Below are positions 9,425 to 19,771 of a stretch of 64,000 nt of DNA, piece by piece. Under the pieces are notes generated by a model, which did no database searches, was not told the DNA's origin, and was given only the letters and a program-made list of their open reading frames with translations. Origin of the DNA: Acinetobacter wuhouensis (GTDB taxonomy: Bacteria; Pseudomonadota; Gammaproteobacteria; Pseudomonadales; Moraxellaceae); assembly GCF_001696605.3 (NCBI RefSeq), contig NZ_CP031716.1, positions 1,860,001-1,924,000 on the forward strand, read 5' to 3'. Both the position numbers and the translations under genes were made by a program. Position 1 is the stretch's first letter; every line of letters starts with the position of its first letter.

Positions 9425-10588
9425 TTATTCCTCAGTTGGAACAAGCATTAAAATAGATTCATTCAATAGACCTACGATGTCTTCTAAGATTTCATCTTCA
9501 GCCAATTCAATATTCAATGCTATTGCTTGACCATCAGCAATTTTTTGTAAAGAAGGCGTGAATTGTTCGGAAATACAAATCCCTTCACCATTTGCCCAAA
9601 ACAATACTTGGTCATCTTGATCTGAATAAAGTAAACGTGAAGCAGGTTCAAGTTGGATTAAATAGCCTTGATCAAGCACTTCTTCCAAATCACCTGTGCC
9701 AATTTCTTCTGCTTCAGGAATATTTTCAGGATATTTAGATTCAGACATTAAACTCATAATCGCATCATCTAAAACAATTGAATTTTGCAATTGTTCTAAG
9801 ATTTTAGCTTTTAAATAAGTGAGTTCATTTTCGGTAACTTCACCCGCATTTGAAACTTGGTCGCGGATAATATCTAGTAATGGATTTTTTAATGCTGCAT
9901 TGTCTGAAAATTTATCGCAAATACGATCCATCATGTCGGGCACATTTGGCATGCGGAAGCCGAAAGAGAAGGTAAGACATTCATCTTCTGCAACGCCGTA
10001 ATGAGATAAGCCTGGTGGGACATAGAGTAAGTCGCCAGGTGCTAATACCTCATCTAAATTTATATCCATTTCAGGAAGCAATTTTAACGGTTGTCCTGCA
10101 ACAAACTCAGACTCTGCATCACACATTTGACCCAACTGCCAACGACGATGACCATAGCCTTGTACTAAAAATACATCGTAAAAATCAAAATGTTTTCCGA
10201 CTGAACCACCTTGCGGTGCGTATGACACCATGATGTCATCACGACGCCATTGTGGGATAAATGGAAACTTTTTCCAAAGTTCTGCCAAGTCAAATGAATA
10301 GTGATCTACAGCTTGTACGAGGAGCGTCCAAAGCTTTGGCATTTTTTGAAAATCGCCTTTGATTAAAGGCGATGTTTTAACTGACCATTGGTTTGGATCT
10401 TTGTCTTTTTGTTTAATTAAACGTGCAGTGACGTTTTCATCCAATGCAAGCTCCATAACATCATCGGGAACGAGGATATTCGCGATTTCAGGCATGGCAT
10501 TACGGACTAAAAGAGGTTTCTTTTGCCAGTATTCTGAGAGAAATTGTTCTGCGGTAATTCCGCCTAATACGTCTAAAGTTTGAGACAT
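9425..10588 (-). CDS. roxA: ribosomal protein uL16 arginine hydroxylase (YcfD/RoxA family)
   Basis: The 387-residue JmjC/cupin protein has the entry motif SEYWQKKPLLVRNA. The iron-binding H-x-D lies in GKHFDFYDVF (His133, Asp135), with a distal His in LSHYG. The C-terminal third is the winged-helix dimer region of this family. RoxA/YcfD hydroxylates an arginine of 50S protein L16 using 2-oxoglutarate and O2. Length and motifs fit the family. One copy of the 14-base word AAATAGCCTAAGCA lies 3 bases upstream of its start codon. Confidence 0.9.
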   Translation of the reverse strand: MSQTLDVLGGITAEQFLSEYWQKKPLLVRNAMPEIANILVPDDVMELALDENVTARLIKQKDKDPNQWSVKTSPLIKGDFQKMPKLWTLLVQAVDHYSFDLAELWKKFPFIPQWRRDDIMVSYAPQGGSVGKHFDFYDVFLVQGYGHRRWQLGQMCDAESEFVAGQPLKLLPEMDINLDEVLAPGDLLYVPPGLSHYGVAEDECLTFSFGFRMPNVPDMMDRICDKFSDNAALKNPLLDIIRDQVSNAGEVTENELTYLKAKILEQLQNSIVLDDAIMSLMSESKYPENIPEAEEIGTGDLEEVLDQGYLIQLEPASRLLYSDQDDQVLFWANGEGICISEQFTPSLQKIADGQAIALNIELAEDEILEDIVGLLNESILMLVPTEE

Positions 10589-10591
10589 TTA

Positions 10592-10605
10592 AAATAGCCT
10601 AAGCA
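10592..10605. repeat. dispersed 14-mer AAATAGCCTAAGCA, copy 1
   Basis: First of five exact copies in the window. It sits immediately 5' of roxA, which reads leftward. In the roxA direction it reads TGCTTAGGCTATTT, so its TTAGG lies near the ribosome-binding position. Confidence 0.6.
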
Positions 10606-10737
10606 TAAATAGATTCATCTTGTATATATTGTCTAATGAGTATGTGAAAGGTGCAAGTTTTAAGGCATGATTTGCTGCTAATTTTTAACTTAGGATTTTT
10701 CAGCGTAAGATATGCATATTGTTTTGATTGAGTGCTG

Positions 10738-11097
10738 ATGATGTTTGCTAAAATTGCTGATTTATTTAAGGGTAAAGAAGCGAAAGCTGAATTGGAGTTT
10801 TTAGAAAAAAATCATATTCAATTGGATAATGAACACGGCTTTATTGTTGATGGTATTGTTTTGAATAAAGAATTGGCAGAACGATTAGAGTATTTTTCTA
10901 ATCGAAAATTAAAGAATTTCGATGATTTAAAAGGATTGTTTTATAAAGCAATTTTGATCAATGAAAAAGTTGATTTAGAAATTGCATCAGGTCGTTATGT
11001 AGCAAGACTAGGGAATACAGAAGAAAACTTGAATCAATTTAAACAAATTGTTCAAAAACTTTGTGATTATTATAAGGAATTTAAAAGAGAAAAGTGA
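10738..11097 (+). CDS. small protein of unknown function
   Basis: About 119 residues, mostly helical and charged (many Lys and Glu), with no signal peptide, membrane segment or recognised motif. Three start codons lie close together (GTG 10732, ATG 10738, ATG 10741) and no ribosome-binding site decides between them; 10738 is a compromise. The next gene starts 14 bases after its stop, so the two probably form an operon. Confidence 0.55.
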   Translation: MMFAKIADLFKGKEAKAELEFLEKNHIQLDNEHGFIVDGIVLNKELAERLEYFSNRKLKNFDDLKGLFYKAILINEKVDLEIASGRYVARLGNTEENLNQFKQIVQKLCDYYKEFKREK

Positions 11098-11111
11098 TTG
11101 GTTGAACAATT

Positions 11112-11624
11112 ATGACATATGCAAAAAACTGGGCAGAGATTGCTGAAAGAGCGAATGATTTTATTGAGTTTCTTCAAGGTGATAATTTCTTTTCAGAACC
11201 ATTTAACACAGATAAAGACTATTTCGTTATTACTAATGCTCAATTGGGAATGAAATATGCCTGTGAAGGAAGTTGTGAGGAGTTCACAGAATGGGAGTCT
11301 GTATATGACGCTCAATTTTTAGAAAGCTTTGAATGGGAGTTGAATGTTAGAATTTCACACTTTTTGATAACAAAAACTAATTTTTTTAATTTTTTCGCTA
11401 AAAATTTAAATGGTTTACTAGAAAAATGGAAAAATATTGATGGTGTAAGTGTAGCAGAAGAGTTAATGATGATTCATTTTGATTATATTTTTAATTGTTA
11501 TGCAAATGATTATTTTCCTCCAATGTGGCAAGAAATTTTAAATATCTATTTAAAAGGTGGTTTACCATGCGGTTGGAGTGGACATTATCCAGAAGGTAAA
11601 ATGGTGGTGTTTAGCAACTACTAA
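11112..11624 (+). CDS. cytoplasmic protein of unknown function, possibly immunity-like
   Basis: The 170-residue acidic protein is rich in Phe, Trp and Asn and has no signal peptide. It ends with GGLPCGWSGHYPEGKMVVF, a tail found from memory in many small uncharacterised cytoplasmic proteins, some near polymorphic toxins. That link is a guess: no toxin gene is adjacent. It follows the small gene 10738-11097 by 14 bases and precedes mfd by about 85 bases. Its DNA is notably AT-rich compared with mfd. Confidence 0.55.
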   Translation: MTYAKNWAEIAERANDFIEFLQGDNFFSEPFNTDKDYFVITNAQLGMKYACEGSCEEFTEWESVYDAQFLESFEWELNVRISHFLITKTNFFNFFAKNLNGLLEKWKNIDGVSVAEELMMIHFDYIFNCYANDYFPPMWQEILNIYLKGGLPCGWSGHYPEGKMVVFSNY

Positions 11625-11708
11625 ATCAACAAGATAAAACAAAATCACTCAACTGAATAAAGTCATCATGTTAAACTATTGCCCATGTCTTTTTGACCGA
11701 AAGCGATT

Positions 11709-14700
11709 ATGTTTAAACAAGAAATCTCAGACCTTAATTTAAAACAACTGAAAGCAGGTGAAAAGCGTTGGATTGGTTCAATGCTAGGGTCGTCTGCTGC
11801 CTTATTATTTAAAGAGATTTCAGAACAATCTGATCAGCTTTATGTCTTGATTGCTCGAAATAATCAACACCTCAATCAGTTAGAAAGTGAATTAGAATTT
11901 TACGGACTAAAACCCACAGTTTTTCCAGATTGGGAAATCCTACCTTACGATCGTTTATCGCCACATCAAGATATTGTTTCAGAACGTCTTTCAATACTTG
12001 CTAATATGCCGAAAAAAGGGATTTTATTGGTTTCAGCAACGACCTTGGTGCAAAGAGTTGCGCCAACGTCTTGGGTGCTGGGAGAACATTTTGATATTAA
12101 AGTCGGTCAAAAGTTTGATTTAGAGCAACAAAAATTAAAATTGATTCAAGCAGGTTATCATCTGGTCGATACTGTTTATGATCATGGTGAATTTGCAGTC
12201 CGTGGCAGCATCATGGATATTTATGCATCAGGGCAAAGCGCACCGATTCGTATAGACTTATTTGATGATGAAATTGATACATTAAAATTCTTTGATCCTG
12301 AAACACAAAGAACGACAACTAAATTAGAACGATTTACAGTTTTACCTGCGAAAGAATTTCCACTCAAAGAAGCACGTTCTATCTTTCGTGATCGCTATGC
12401 GGAAAGCTTTCCAACAGCAAATCCTAAGAAAAATCCTATTTACCAAGATGTGTTGGAAGGTATTGCATCACCGGGCTTAGATTTTTATTTTCCATTGTTC
12501 TTTAGCCAAGAAGCCATGAAAACGCAGAGTTTTCTGATATCGTACTTACCTAGCAATGCTATTGTCATTACAGATCATAATATTGATGAAGGTCTATTAG
12601 GTTTTTGGTCAGATGTGATGCGCCGTTATGAAGATCGTCGTCATAATGTTGATCAACCCTTACTTCCTCCAGAAGAAATTTTTATTCAACCTAATCAGTT
12701 GTTTGAAAATTTAAATAAATTTTCAAGAATTATTGCATCAGTAGACGCAATTGAATTGAAAGCAGGTTGTATCAATCTTTCTACTGAAATTCCGCCTCGA
12801 CTTCCTGTAGATCCGAAACAAGAACAGCCATTTAAAGCTGTTAAAACTTATGTCGATGAAGCTAATCATCCTGTTTTACTTGTTGCAGAAAGTGCGGGTC
12901 GACGTGAAACATTAAAAGATGCGCTTCGACCTAGCCTTGGTGAAATTCCAGTTGTTGAAAATTTTGCAGCATTTCAACAGTCTAATTTCTCAGTTGCGAT
13001 TACCAATGCGCCTTTAGACCGTGGTTTACTTATTACAGATAGCTTGTCTGTAATTTCAGAAAATCAACTCTACGAACATCGCGTCGTTCAGCGCCGTAAA
13101 AAACGCCAACAAGAAGTTTCAGAAGAGTTTTTGATTCGTAGTTTGACCGAATTAAATATAGGCGCGCCTGTCGTTCATATTGATCATGGTGTAGGTCGAT
13201 ATGCAGGTTTGGTTACACTAAATATTGATGAACAAGATTATGAGTTTCTGCAACTGAATTATGCAGACGACGCAAAAGTTTATGTTCCTGTTACCAATTT
13301 ACATTTGATTAGTCGTTTTAGTGGAGGCGATCCTGATTTAGCACCATTACATAAATTAGGCACAGATGCATGGAATAAAGCCAAACGTAAAGCACTTGAA
13401 CAAATTCATGATGTTGCAGCTGAGTTATTGCATATTCAAGCGCGTCGTCAGTCTAAGCCTGGGATTAGTTTTGAGTTAGAACAAAGTTCTTATATGCAAT
13501 TTTCTAGTGGATTTGCTTATGAAGAAACGCTTGATCAAGCCAATGCGATTGAAGCAACTTTGTATGATATGCAACAAGCTAAACCGATGGATCGTTTGGT
13601 CTGTGGTGATGTAGGTTTTGGTAAAACAGAAGTGGCAATGCGTGCGGCATTTGTAGCAGTGCAAAATAATAAGCAAGTTGCAGTTTTAGTGCCGACGACA
13701 CTTTTAGCACAGCAGCATTATGAGTCGTTTAAAGACCGATTCGCCGATTGGCCAATTCGAGTGGAAGTCCTTTCACGATTTGGAACGAACAAAGCGCATA
13801 CCAAAATTATTGAAGATTTGATTGATGGTAAAGTCGATATTGTCATCGGAACACACAAAATTCTTCAGGAAAATGTGCAATTTAAAAACTTAGGTTTAAT
13901 GATTGTTGATGAAGAACATCGCTTTGGTGTGCGTGATAAAGAGCGAATAAAAGCTATGCGTGCCGATGTGGATATGTTGACACTCACGGCAACACCGATT
14001 CCACGTACTTTGAATATGGCATTTGGTGGGATGCGTGATTTATCCATCATTGCGACACCGCCAGCGCGTCGTCTTGCAGTCAAAACATTTGTTAATGAAC
14101 AAACTGATGCCACAATGAAAGAGGCGATTCTGCGTGAATTATTGCGTGGTGGGCAAGTTTATATTCTACATAATGAAGTAGATACAATCGAACGTGCTGC
14201 TGAAAATATTCGTAATTTAGTGCCAGAAGCGCGTGTCGCCGTGGCACATGGGCAAATGCGCGAACGTGAACTAGAACAAGTCATGCAACAGTTTTATCAC
14301 AAAGAATATAACGTTTTAGTCTGTTCAACGATTATTGAAACAGGGATTGATGTACCAAATGCCAATACAATTATTATCGAACGTGCAGATAAACTTGGTT
14401 TAGCGCAATTACATCAGCTTCGTGGTCGTGTTGGACGTTCACATCACCAAGCCTATGCATACTTAATGGTTCCATCATTAAAAGGCTTAAAAGGTGATGC
14501 TGAAAAACGCTTAGATGCGATTCAAAGAGCTTCAAACTTAGGGGCTGGCTTCATGTTAGCGACCGAAGATTTAGAAATTCGTGGTGCGGGTGAGTTACTC
14601 GGTGAGCAACAAAGTGGTTCAATGAATACTATTGGCTATAGTTTGTATATGGAAATGTTAGCCAAAGCGACCAAAGCCATTCAGCAAGGTAAAACCCCAA

Positions 14701-15170
14701 ACTTTGACTCACCACTATCACTGACCTCTGAAATTACTTTGCACATGCCTGCATTGATTCCAGACGAATATCTGGGTGATGTACATCAGCGTCTGATGTT
14801 CTATAAACGAATCAGTAATACCGATACGCAAGAGAAGCTTGATCATATTCGTATGGAGTTGATTGATCGCTTTGGGGTACCACCACAGCCTGTAAAACAG
14901 CTATTTAGCGTACATCAGATTCGTATCAAAGCTGAACAATTGGAAATTACTAAAATTGATATTGGTGCGAATGGTGGCGTAATTGAATTTTCACCAGATA
15001 CACCAGTCCAAGCCATCAGTATCATTCAAATGATGCAAAAGCATCCGACTTGGTTCCGTATGGATGGTGGGCAAAGACTTAAAGTCAGTGTTATGTTGGA
15101 GGAAAATGAAAAGCGGATTCAGTTTGTTCAAGATTTATTGAATAATCTTTTAGCAGAAATAAAACGATAA
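11709..15170 (+). CDS. mfd: transcription-repair coupling factor Mfd
   Basis: The 1153-residue product has full Mfd architecture. The N-terminal UvrB-like/UvrA-interacting region covers about 1-400. The RNA-polymerase-interacting CarD-like domain starts near 485 (VHIDHGVGRYAGL). The RecG-like translocase has Walker A GDVGFGKT at 633-640 and DEEH at 734-737, then ATPIPRTLNMA, a helicase C domain with QLRGRVGRS, and the C-terminal TRCF domain (about 1000-1130). Mfd removes stalled RNA polymerase and recruits UvrA to lesions. Gene size and domain order are normal. Confidence 0.98.
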   Translation: MFKQEISDLNLKQLKAGEKRWIGSMLGSSAALLFKEISEQSDQLYVLIARNNQHLNQLESELEFYGLKPTVFPDWEILPYDRLSPHQDIVSERLSILANMPKKGILLVSATTLVQRVAPTSWVLGEHFDIKVGQKFDLEQQKLKLIQAGYHLVDTVYDHGEFAVRGSIMDIYASGQSAPIRIDLFDDEIDTLKFFDPETQRTTTKLERFTVLPAKEFPLKEARSIFRDRYAESFPTANPKKNPIYQDVLEGIASPGLDFYFPLFFSQEAMKTQSFLISYLPSNAIVITDHNIDEGLLGFWSDVMRRYEDRRHNVDQPLLPPEEIFIQPNQLFENLNKFSRIIASVDAIELKAGCINLSTEIPPRLPVDPKQEQPFKAVKTYVDEANHPVLLVAESAGRRETLKDALRPSLGEIPVVENFAAFQQSNFSVAITNAPLDRGLLITDSLSVISENQLYEHRVVQRRKKRQQEVSEEFLIRSLTELNIGAPVVHIDHGVGRYAGLVTLNIDEQDYEFLQLNYADDAKVYVPVTNLHLISRFSGGDPDLAPLHKLGTDAWNKAKRKALEQIHDVAAELLHIQARRQSKPGISFELEQSSYMQFSSGFAYEETLDQANAIEATLYDMQQAKPMDRLVCGDVGFGKTEVAMRAAFVAVQNNKQVAVLVPTTLLAQQHYESFKDRFADWPIRVEVLSRFGTNKAHTKIIEDLIDGKVDIVIGTHKILQENVQFKNLGLMIVDEEHRFGVRDKERIKAMRADVDMLTLTATPIPRTLNMAFGGMRDLSIIATPPARRLAVKTFVNEQTDATMKEAILRELLRGGQVYILHNEVDTIERAAENIRNLVPEARVAVAHGQMRERELEQVMQQFYHKEYNVLVCSTIIETGIDVPNANTIIIERADKLGLAQLHQLRGRVGRSHHQAYAYLMVPSLKGLKGDAEKRLDAIQRASNLGAGFMLATEDLEIRGAGELLGEQQSGSMNTIGYSLYMEMLAKATKAIQQGKTPNFDSPLSLTSEITLHMPALIPDEYLGDVHQRLMFYKRISNTDTQEKLDHIRMELIDRFGVPPQPVKQLFSVHQIRIKAEQLEITKIDIGANGGVIEFSPDTPVQAISIIQMMQKHPTWFRMDGGQRLKVSVMLEENEKRIQFVQDLLNNLLAEIKR

Positions 15171-15180
15171 AATATCAATA

Positions 15181-15214
15181 CTTTGCCTAATATGTGTTAG
15201 GCAAAGCATTTTTT
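15181..15214 (+). terminator. Rho-independent terminator after mfd
   Basis: A 10-bp stem, CTTTGCCTAA with TTAGGCAAAG, and a 6-base loop are followed by CATTTTTT. Confidence 0.8.
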
Positions 15215-15398
15215 GAAAAAAAGTAAAAATTTCTACAAAAGCACTTGATAAAATTCTCTGAATCTTTAAAGTGTAATTGTGATTCGGTTCAAAACAAACT
15301 TTATTTATTTGTACCAAAACACAAGATAACCAATATTCACATGAAAACCGATGTGTTAGTATTACCCATCCTTTTAATTTTGCGTCATTTATAAAGAT

Positions 15399-15833
15399 AT
15401 GTTTAGTTTGCATCCACAACTTGCTCAAGATACTTTTTTTGTAGGCGATTTTCCGCTTTCAACATGTCGTTTAATGAATGATATGCAATTCCCGTGGTTG
15501 ATTTTGATTCCACGTGTACCTGGTATCACTGAGTTATATGAATTAAGTCAAGCTGATCAAGAGCAGTTTTTACGTGAATCGAGCTGGTTGTCTAGTCAAC
15601 TTTCTCGTGTATTCCGTGCTGATAAAATGAATGTAGCTGCACTTGGTAATATGGTGCCACAATTACATTTTCACCATATTGTTCGTTATCAAAATGATGT
15701 TGCATGGCCAAAACCTGTATTTGGAACACAAGCGGTTCCATATACCAATGAAGTATTAGCTCACATGCGTCAGACCTTGATGCTTGCGTTACGTGGTCAG
15801 GGTGACATGCCATTTGATTGGCGTATGGATTAA
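15399..15833 (+). CDS. HIT-family protein (histidine triad hydrolase)
   Basis: The 144-residue protein carries QLHFHHIVRYQND, the histidine-triad-type active site of the HIT superfamily, preceded by the typical PWLILIPRVPGITEL strand. Proteobacterial members of this type are compact, with the AWPKPVFG element after the triad, as here. HIT proteins cleave nucleoside phosphoramidates and related nucleotides; the natural substrate of this branch is unknown. It lies 55 bases upstream of the cyclase gene on the same strand, so a shared transcript is likely. Confidence 0.85.
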   Translation: MFSLHPQLAQDTFFVGDFPLSTCRLMNDMQFPWLILIPRVPGITELYELSQADQEQFLRESSWLSSQLSRVFRADKMNVAALGNMVPQLHFHHIVRYQNDVAWPKPVFGTQAVPYTNEVLAHMRQTLMLALRGQGDMPFDWRMD

Positions 15834-15888
15834 ATTCCAATACGACACATGGGAAGTGTTTAATAAATGACATTCGAGGTAAATCAGT

Positions 15889-17343
15889 TTGCCATTTGAA
15901 CGTATGTTGGATAAAGAGCCAAAGCAATTTGAAATACTCCAGAGGATCATGGGGTATTTAATTATTGCTTTGATCGTTATTGTTTATTATTTCACTTCTC
16001 CTGTTGCTACATATCAAATTTATGTTCCTTTTTTTATTGGCTTTATTTTTTTAATCAGTCCAAAGTTATCGCATTGGTTGGAGTATAAATACGGGGCAAA
16101 ATTAAGGAAAAACGTTTATTTTCTTATTGATGTCATTGTGGTATCGATTGCTTTAGCTGCTGTACACCTTAGCCTAGTCGTTACTTTTATTATGTTGTTT
16201 GCGATTTTATATACTGCATTAAATAATAAAATTAGTTTCATGATGGGCTCATTGGCAGTGCTGATTGCCTTTGTTGTGTTTTATACCAATATTATTTTTA
16301 TTTTTGGTTTTGAAGATTATTTTCAACAAACCAGTCCAGAACTTACTGTACTTTCCTTTGTTAGCATTATTCTGTTTATCAATATTGGAAATTATTACCA
16401 AAGTCGCCGTATTAAGTCTGTCGAAAAACAAAAGAATACCTATTTCAATGAAATGAATCGTTATATTGAGTTGTCTAATCAGCTCAGTCGTTATGCGCCT
16501 TTACAGTTATGGCAAGCGATTATGCGCGGTGAAACTGAAGCAAAAATTGAATATAAGCGTAAAAAAATTACCGTTTTCTTTTCTGATATTCAAGGTTTTA
16601 CAGAATTATCGGAAACCTTAATCCCAGACGATTTAGCATTTGTTTTGAATGATTATTTGAGTCATATGACTGAAATTGCCAAACAATATGGTGCGACTGT
16701 TGATAAGTTTATGGGTGATGCTATTCTTATTTTCTTCGGTGATCCTGATTCGCAAGGTGTTGAACAGGATGCTAAGAACTGTATTGACATGGCGATTGCG
16801 ATGCGTCAACAGATGAAGTTTCTCCGTGAACGCTGGATCAAGATGGGCTATGCACCTTTACATATTCGTATGGGGATTAGTACAGGCTATTGCCACGTTG
16901 GGAACTATGGTGCAGTACATCGTATGGCATATACTATCGTCGGGCGTGATGCAAATTTGGCTGCTCGTTTACAAAGTGCTGCGGAAATTGATGAAATTTT
17001 AGTATCTGATGAAACCTATAAATTGGTTAAAAATGATTATCTTTGTGCACCTAAATCTCCGATTGAACTCAAAGGGATTCAAGGTAAAGTCCGTACATGG
17101 CAAGTGATGGAAAAATATTCAGCATCTAAAAATGAAAATCAGCAATGGTTCGATTATGAATATAAAGGTTTCCATTTGGTGTTAAATTTGGAGGAAGTAC
17201 AGAATTTTGAATATTCTGAACTTGTTGAAGTTTTGGAAAAAATGGTCGCTCGAATCAAAGTTCAGCAAAAATTAACCAATGCCCATGGTGTTGCAAGATT
17301 AAATGCTGAAGATGAAGTAAAGACGACGTATACCTCACATTAA
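15889..17343 (+). CDS. membrane-bound class III adenylate/guanylate cyclase
   Basis: The 484-residue protein has about six membrane segments in residues 20-185, a short linker, then a class III cyclase catalytic domain (about 220-400). The metal-binding pair is Asp233 (FFSDIQGFT) and Asp277 (KFMGDAILIFFGDP); AYTIVGRDANLAARLQ is the other conserved element. It should make cAMP (or cGMP) in response to a membrane signal. From memory A. baumannii has such a cyclase (CavA), and this may be its counterpart. The TTG start at 15889 is preferred because GAGGT lies 8 bases upstream; an ATG at 15904 is the alternative. Confidence 0.85.
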   Translation: MPFERMLDKEPKQFEILQRIMGYLIIALIVIVYYFTSPVATYQIYVPFFIGFIFLISPKLSHWLEYKYGAKLRKNVYFLIDVIVVSIALAAVHLSLVVTFIMLFAILYTALNNKISFMMGSLAVLIAFVVFYTNIIFIFGFEDYFQQTSPELTVLSFVSIILFINIGNYYQSRRIKSVEKQKNTYFNEMNRYIELSNQLSRYAPLQLWQAIMRGETEAKIEYKRKKITVFFSDIQGFTELSETLIPDDLAFVLNDYLSHMTEIAKQYGATVDKFMGDAILIFFGDPDSQGVEQDAKNCIDMAIAMRQQMKFLRERWIKMGYAPLHIRMGISTGYCHVGNYGAVHRMAYTIVGRDANLAARLQSAAEIDEILVSDETYKLVKNDYLCAPKSPIELKGIQGKVRTWQVMEKYSASKNENQQWFDYEYKGFHLVLNLEEVQNFEYSELVEVLEKMVARIKVQQKLTNAHGVARLNAEDEVKTTYTSH

Positions 17344-17431
17344 ATACCTTATTTAAAAAATAAATTTTCCAAAAATTATTCGATTCATCGTATAAATCAT
17401 CAAATATTTTACAAGTTAAAAAGTTGTAATA

Positions 17432-17457
17432 AAAAGCCACTGATTACAGTGGCTTTT
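17432..17457. terminator. bidirectional terminator between cyclase and fdx
   Basis: A perfect 11-bp stem, AAAAGCCACTG with CAGTGGCTTTT, and an ATTA loop separate the convergent cyclase gene and isc operon. It can terminate both. Confidence 0.85.
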
Positions 17458-17481
17458 GAATCTTAATTTGTTGGTCGCAAA

Positions 17482-17820
17482 TTAATGATTTTCTGAAGCA
17501 TGGTTAATGGTGTACTTCGGAATTTCAATTTCCATGTCTTCATCGGTAATTTTGACTTGGCATGAAAGGCGAGAATCAGGTTCTAAGCCCCAAGCACGGT
17601 CTAAAAGATCTGCTTCAACATCATCCATTTCATCAAGTTCATCAAAACCTTTGCGCACAACAACATGACATGTTGTACATGCTTTTGACATGTCACAAGC
17701 ATGCTCAATTTTGATGCCATTGTCCAAGAGACTTTGGCAAAGGTTTGCATTCGGTTCAACTTCAAACTCAGCACCATTTGGACAAATTGTTGCATGAGGT
17801 AGTACTTTAATACGTGGCAT
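17482..17820 (-). CDS. fdx: ISC-type [2Fe-2S] ferredoxin
   Basis: The 112-residue adrenodoxin-type ferredoxin has cluster ligands Cys42, Cys48, Cys51 (C-x5-C-x2-C) and Cys87. It starts with MPRIKVLPH and has the acidic partner-binding helix DELDEMDDVEADLLD. In the ISC pathway it supplies electrons for cluster building on IscU. It is the last gene of the isc operon, 16 bases after hscA; no iscX follows before the terminator. Confidence 0.96.
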   Translation of the reverse strand: MPRIKVLPHATICPNGAEFEVEPNANLCQSLLDNGIKIEHACDMSKACTTCHVVVRKGFDELDEMDDVEADLLDRAWGLEPDSRLSCQVKITDEDMEIEIPKYTINHASENH

Positions 17821-17836
17821 AGTCTTTACCTATAAA

Positions 17837-19696
17837 TTAGTTTGAGTTTGACCAGTCATCGAGTTTAGTGCCTTTGAGCGCATGATCAATATGTTGATTC
17901 ATACGTTCAGCAGCAAAAGCATCACTGTGAGTTTTAAGGTGCTCAACAGCCTGTTCAATGGCTTTGATATCATTAGTTTCGAGTTGCGATTTAAGCTCTG
18001 CTGCTGCTTGATTAAGTCCAGTTAATCGTTCAGGACTGAGTAATCCAGCATCGACTTTTAGCGCTTGTTCGAGGGCTTCGAGTTCACGGCGAGCTTCAAC
18101 TTTGGTTTCATTTAAATGACGAAGGTTTTTGTCTTCTTCAGCAAATTTATAACCATCAAGCAATAAACGTTCAGTGTCTTGTTCTGACAAGCCATAAGAG
18201 GGCTTAATGTCGATTTGCGCATGTACGCCTGAAGTGGTTTCTTTGGCTGCAACAGTCAGTAGACCATCAGCATCCACTTGGAAAGTCACTTCAATACGTG
18301 CTTGACCTGCAGTCATTGGTGGAATACCACGCAGAACGAAACGACCTAAACTACGACAATGTTCAACTAAATCACGTTCGCCTTGGACTACATGGATCAG
18401 CATGGCAGTTTGACCATCTTGATAGGTGGTAAATTCTTGGCGACGTGCAACAGGAATTGCTGTGTTACGTGAGATTAAGCGTTCAACTAAGCCACCCATG
18501 GTTTCTAAGCCAAGCGATAGCGGGGTCACGTCTAAAAGTAGTGAACCGTCTTTAGAATTGCCAATCAGTTGATTCGCTGTAATCGAAGCACCAATTGCAA
18601 CGACTTCATCTGGGTTAATGGTGCAGAGCGGTTCTTGATTAAATACGTCTTGAACTGCTTTTTGTACTGCATAAGAACGTGTTGAGCCACCGACTAAAAC
18701 GACATTTTGAATATCATCAAGTTCAAGTTTTGCATCACGTAAAACACGTTTACAGACGCTAATTGTTTTGTCTAAAGCAACCTTGATAATGTCTTCAAAT
18801 GTTGCACGATCTAAAGTTAAATGATGGGTTAATACTTTAATATCAACAGATTCTGCATCACTTAGTGCTTCTTTGGCTTTACGTGCTGAAACAATGAAAT
18901 GTGCATATTCAGCATCATCTAAAGTTTCGATGTTGAGTTGTTTTTTTGCCCATTTAACAATCAAGCGATCTAAGTCATCACCACCCAGCGCGGTATGACC
19001 GCCAGTGGCTAAAACTTCAAACACACCTTGAGAAAAACGTAAAATTGAAACGTCGAAAGTACCACCACCTAAATCATAGATGACATAGTTGTGATCTGCA
19101 CTTAGATTTGTATCTTGGTCTAAACCATAAGCAACAGCAGCAGCAGTGGGTTCATTTAAGAGTCTTAAAACATTTAAACCTGCAAGTTCAGCTGCATCAC
19201 GCGTTGCTTGACGTTGTGCTTCATCGAAATAAGCAGGAACTGTAATTACCGCACCATTAACAGGATTATTTAAGCTTTGTTCAGCACGATCTTTGAGTTG
19301 TTTTAAGATTTCTGCTGAAATTTCGACTGGCGTTTTACGCCCTTGATTGGTTTCAAATGCAGGCATTTCATTATCTGCACCGACTAAGGTATAAGGATGT
19401 TGAAATTTAATATCTGCCTTTGAGCGTCCCATAAAACGCTTAACCGAAACAATGGTGTTTTTAGGATCAGTGGTGATAAAAGGCTTGGCAGCATCACCAT
19501 ATTCTGTTGAATTTTTAGAATAATGTGCAATCGAAGGAAGTAACACGCGACCTTGTTCATCATTCAGCACTTTGGCTTTACCTGACAATACTGTAGCGAC
19601 AAGCGAATGCGTTGTACCTAAATCTATACCAATGGCAATACGGTGTTCGTGTGGCGCACTTGATTGTCCTGGTTCAGCAATTTGCAAGAGTGCCAT
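17837..19696 (-). CDS. hscA: Fe-S assembly Hsp70 chaperone HscA
   Basis: The 619-residue Hsp70 has an N-terminal ATPase domain with GIDLGTTHS, the [10 protein letters not shown] phosphate loop and VGGSTR, plus a shorter substrate domain and helical lid. HscA takes the LPPVK peptide of IscU and uses ATP to help release the cluster. Its place between hscB and fdx identifies it as HscA rather than DnaK. Length is normal for the family. Confidence 0.97.
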   Translation of the reverse strand: MALLQIAEPGQSSAPHEHRIAIGIDLGTTHSLVATVLSGKAKVLNDEQGRVLLPSIAHYSKNSTEYGDAAKPFITTDPKNTIVSVKRFMGRSKADIKFQHPYTLVGADNEMPAFETNQGRKTPVEISAEILKQLKDRAEQSLNNPVNGAVITVPAYFDEAQRQATRDAAELAGLNVLRLLNEPTAAAVAYGLDQDTNLSADHNYVIYDLGGGTFDVSILRFSQGVFEVLATGGHTALGGDDLDRLIVKWAKKQLNIETLDDAEYAHFIVSARKAKEALSDAESVDIKVLTHHLTLDRATFEDIIKVALDKTISVCKRVLRDAKLELDDIQNVVLVGGSTRSYAVQKAVQDVFNQEPLCTINPDEVVAIGASITANQLIGNSKDGSLLLDVTPLSLGLETMGGLVERLISRNTAIPVARRQEFTTYQDGQTAMLIHVVQGERDLVEHCRSLGRFVLRGIPPMTAGQARIEVTFQVDADGLLTVAAKETTSGVHAQIDIKPSYGLSEQDTERLLLDGYKFAEEDKNLRHLNETKVEARRELEALEQALKVDAGLLSPERLTGLNQAAAELKSQLETNDIKAIEQAVEHLKTHSDAFAAERMNQHIDHALKGTKLDDWSNSN

Positions 19697-19771
19697 GTGT
19701 TACATCCTTAAAATAAAATCTAAAAGCAAAAACATATTTCTATTGAACAATAATAATTTTTAAATAATTAA

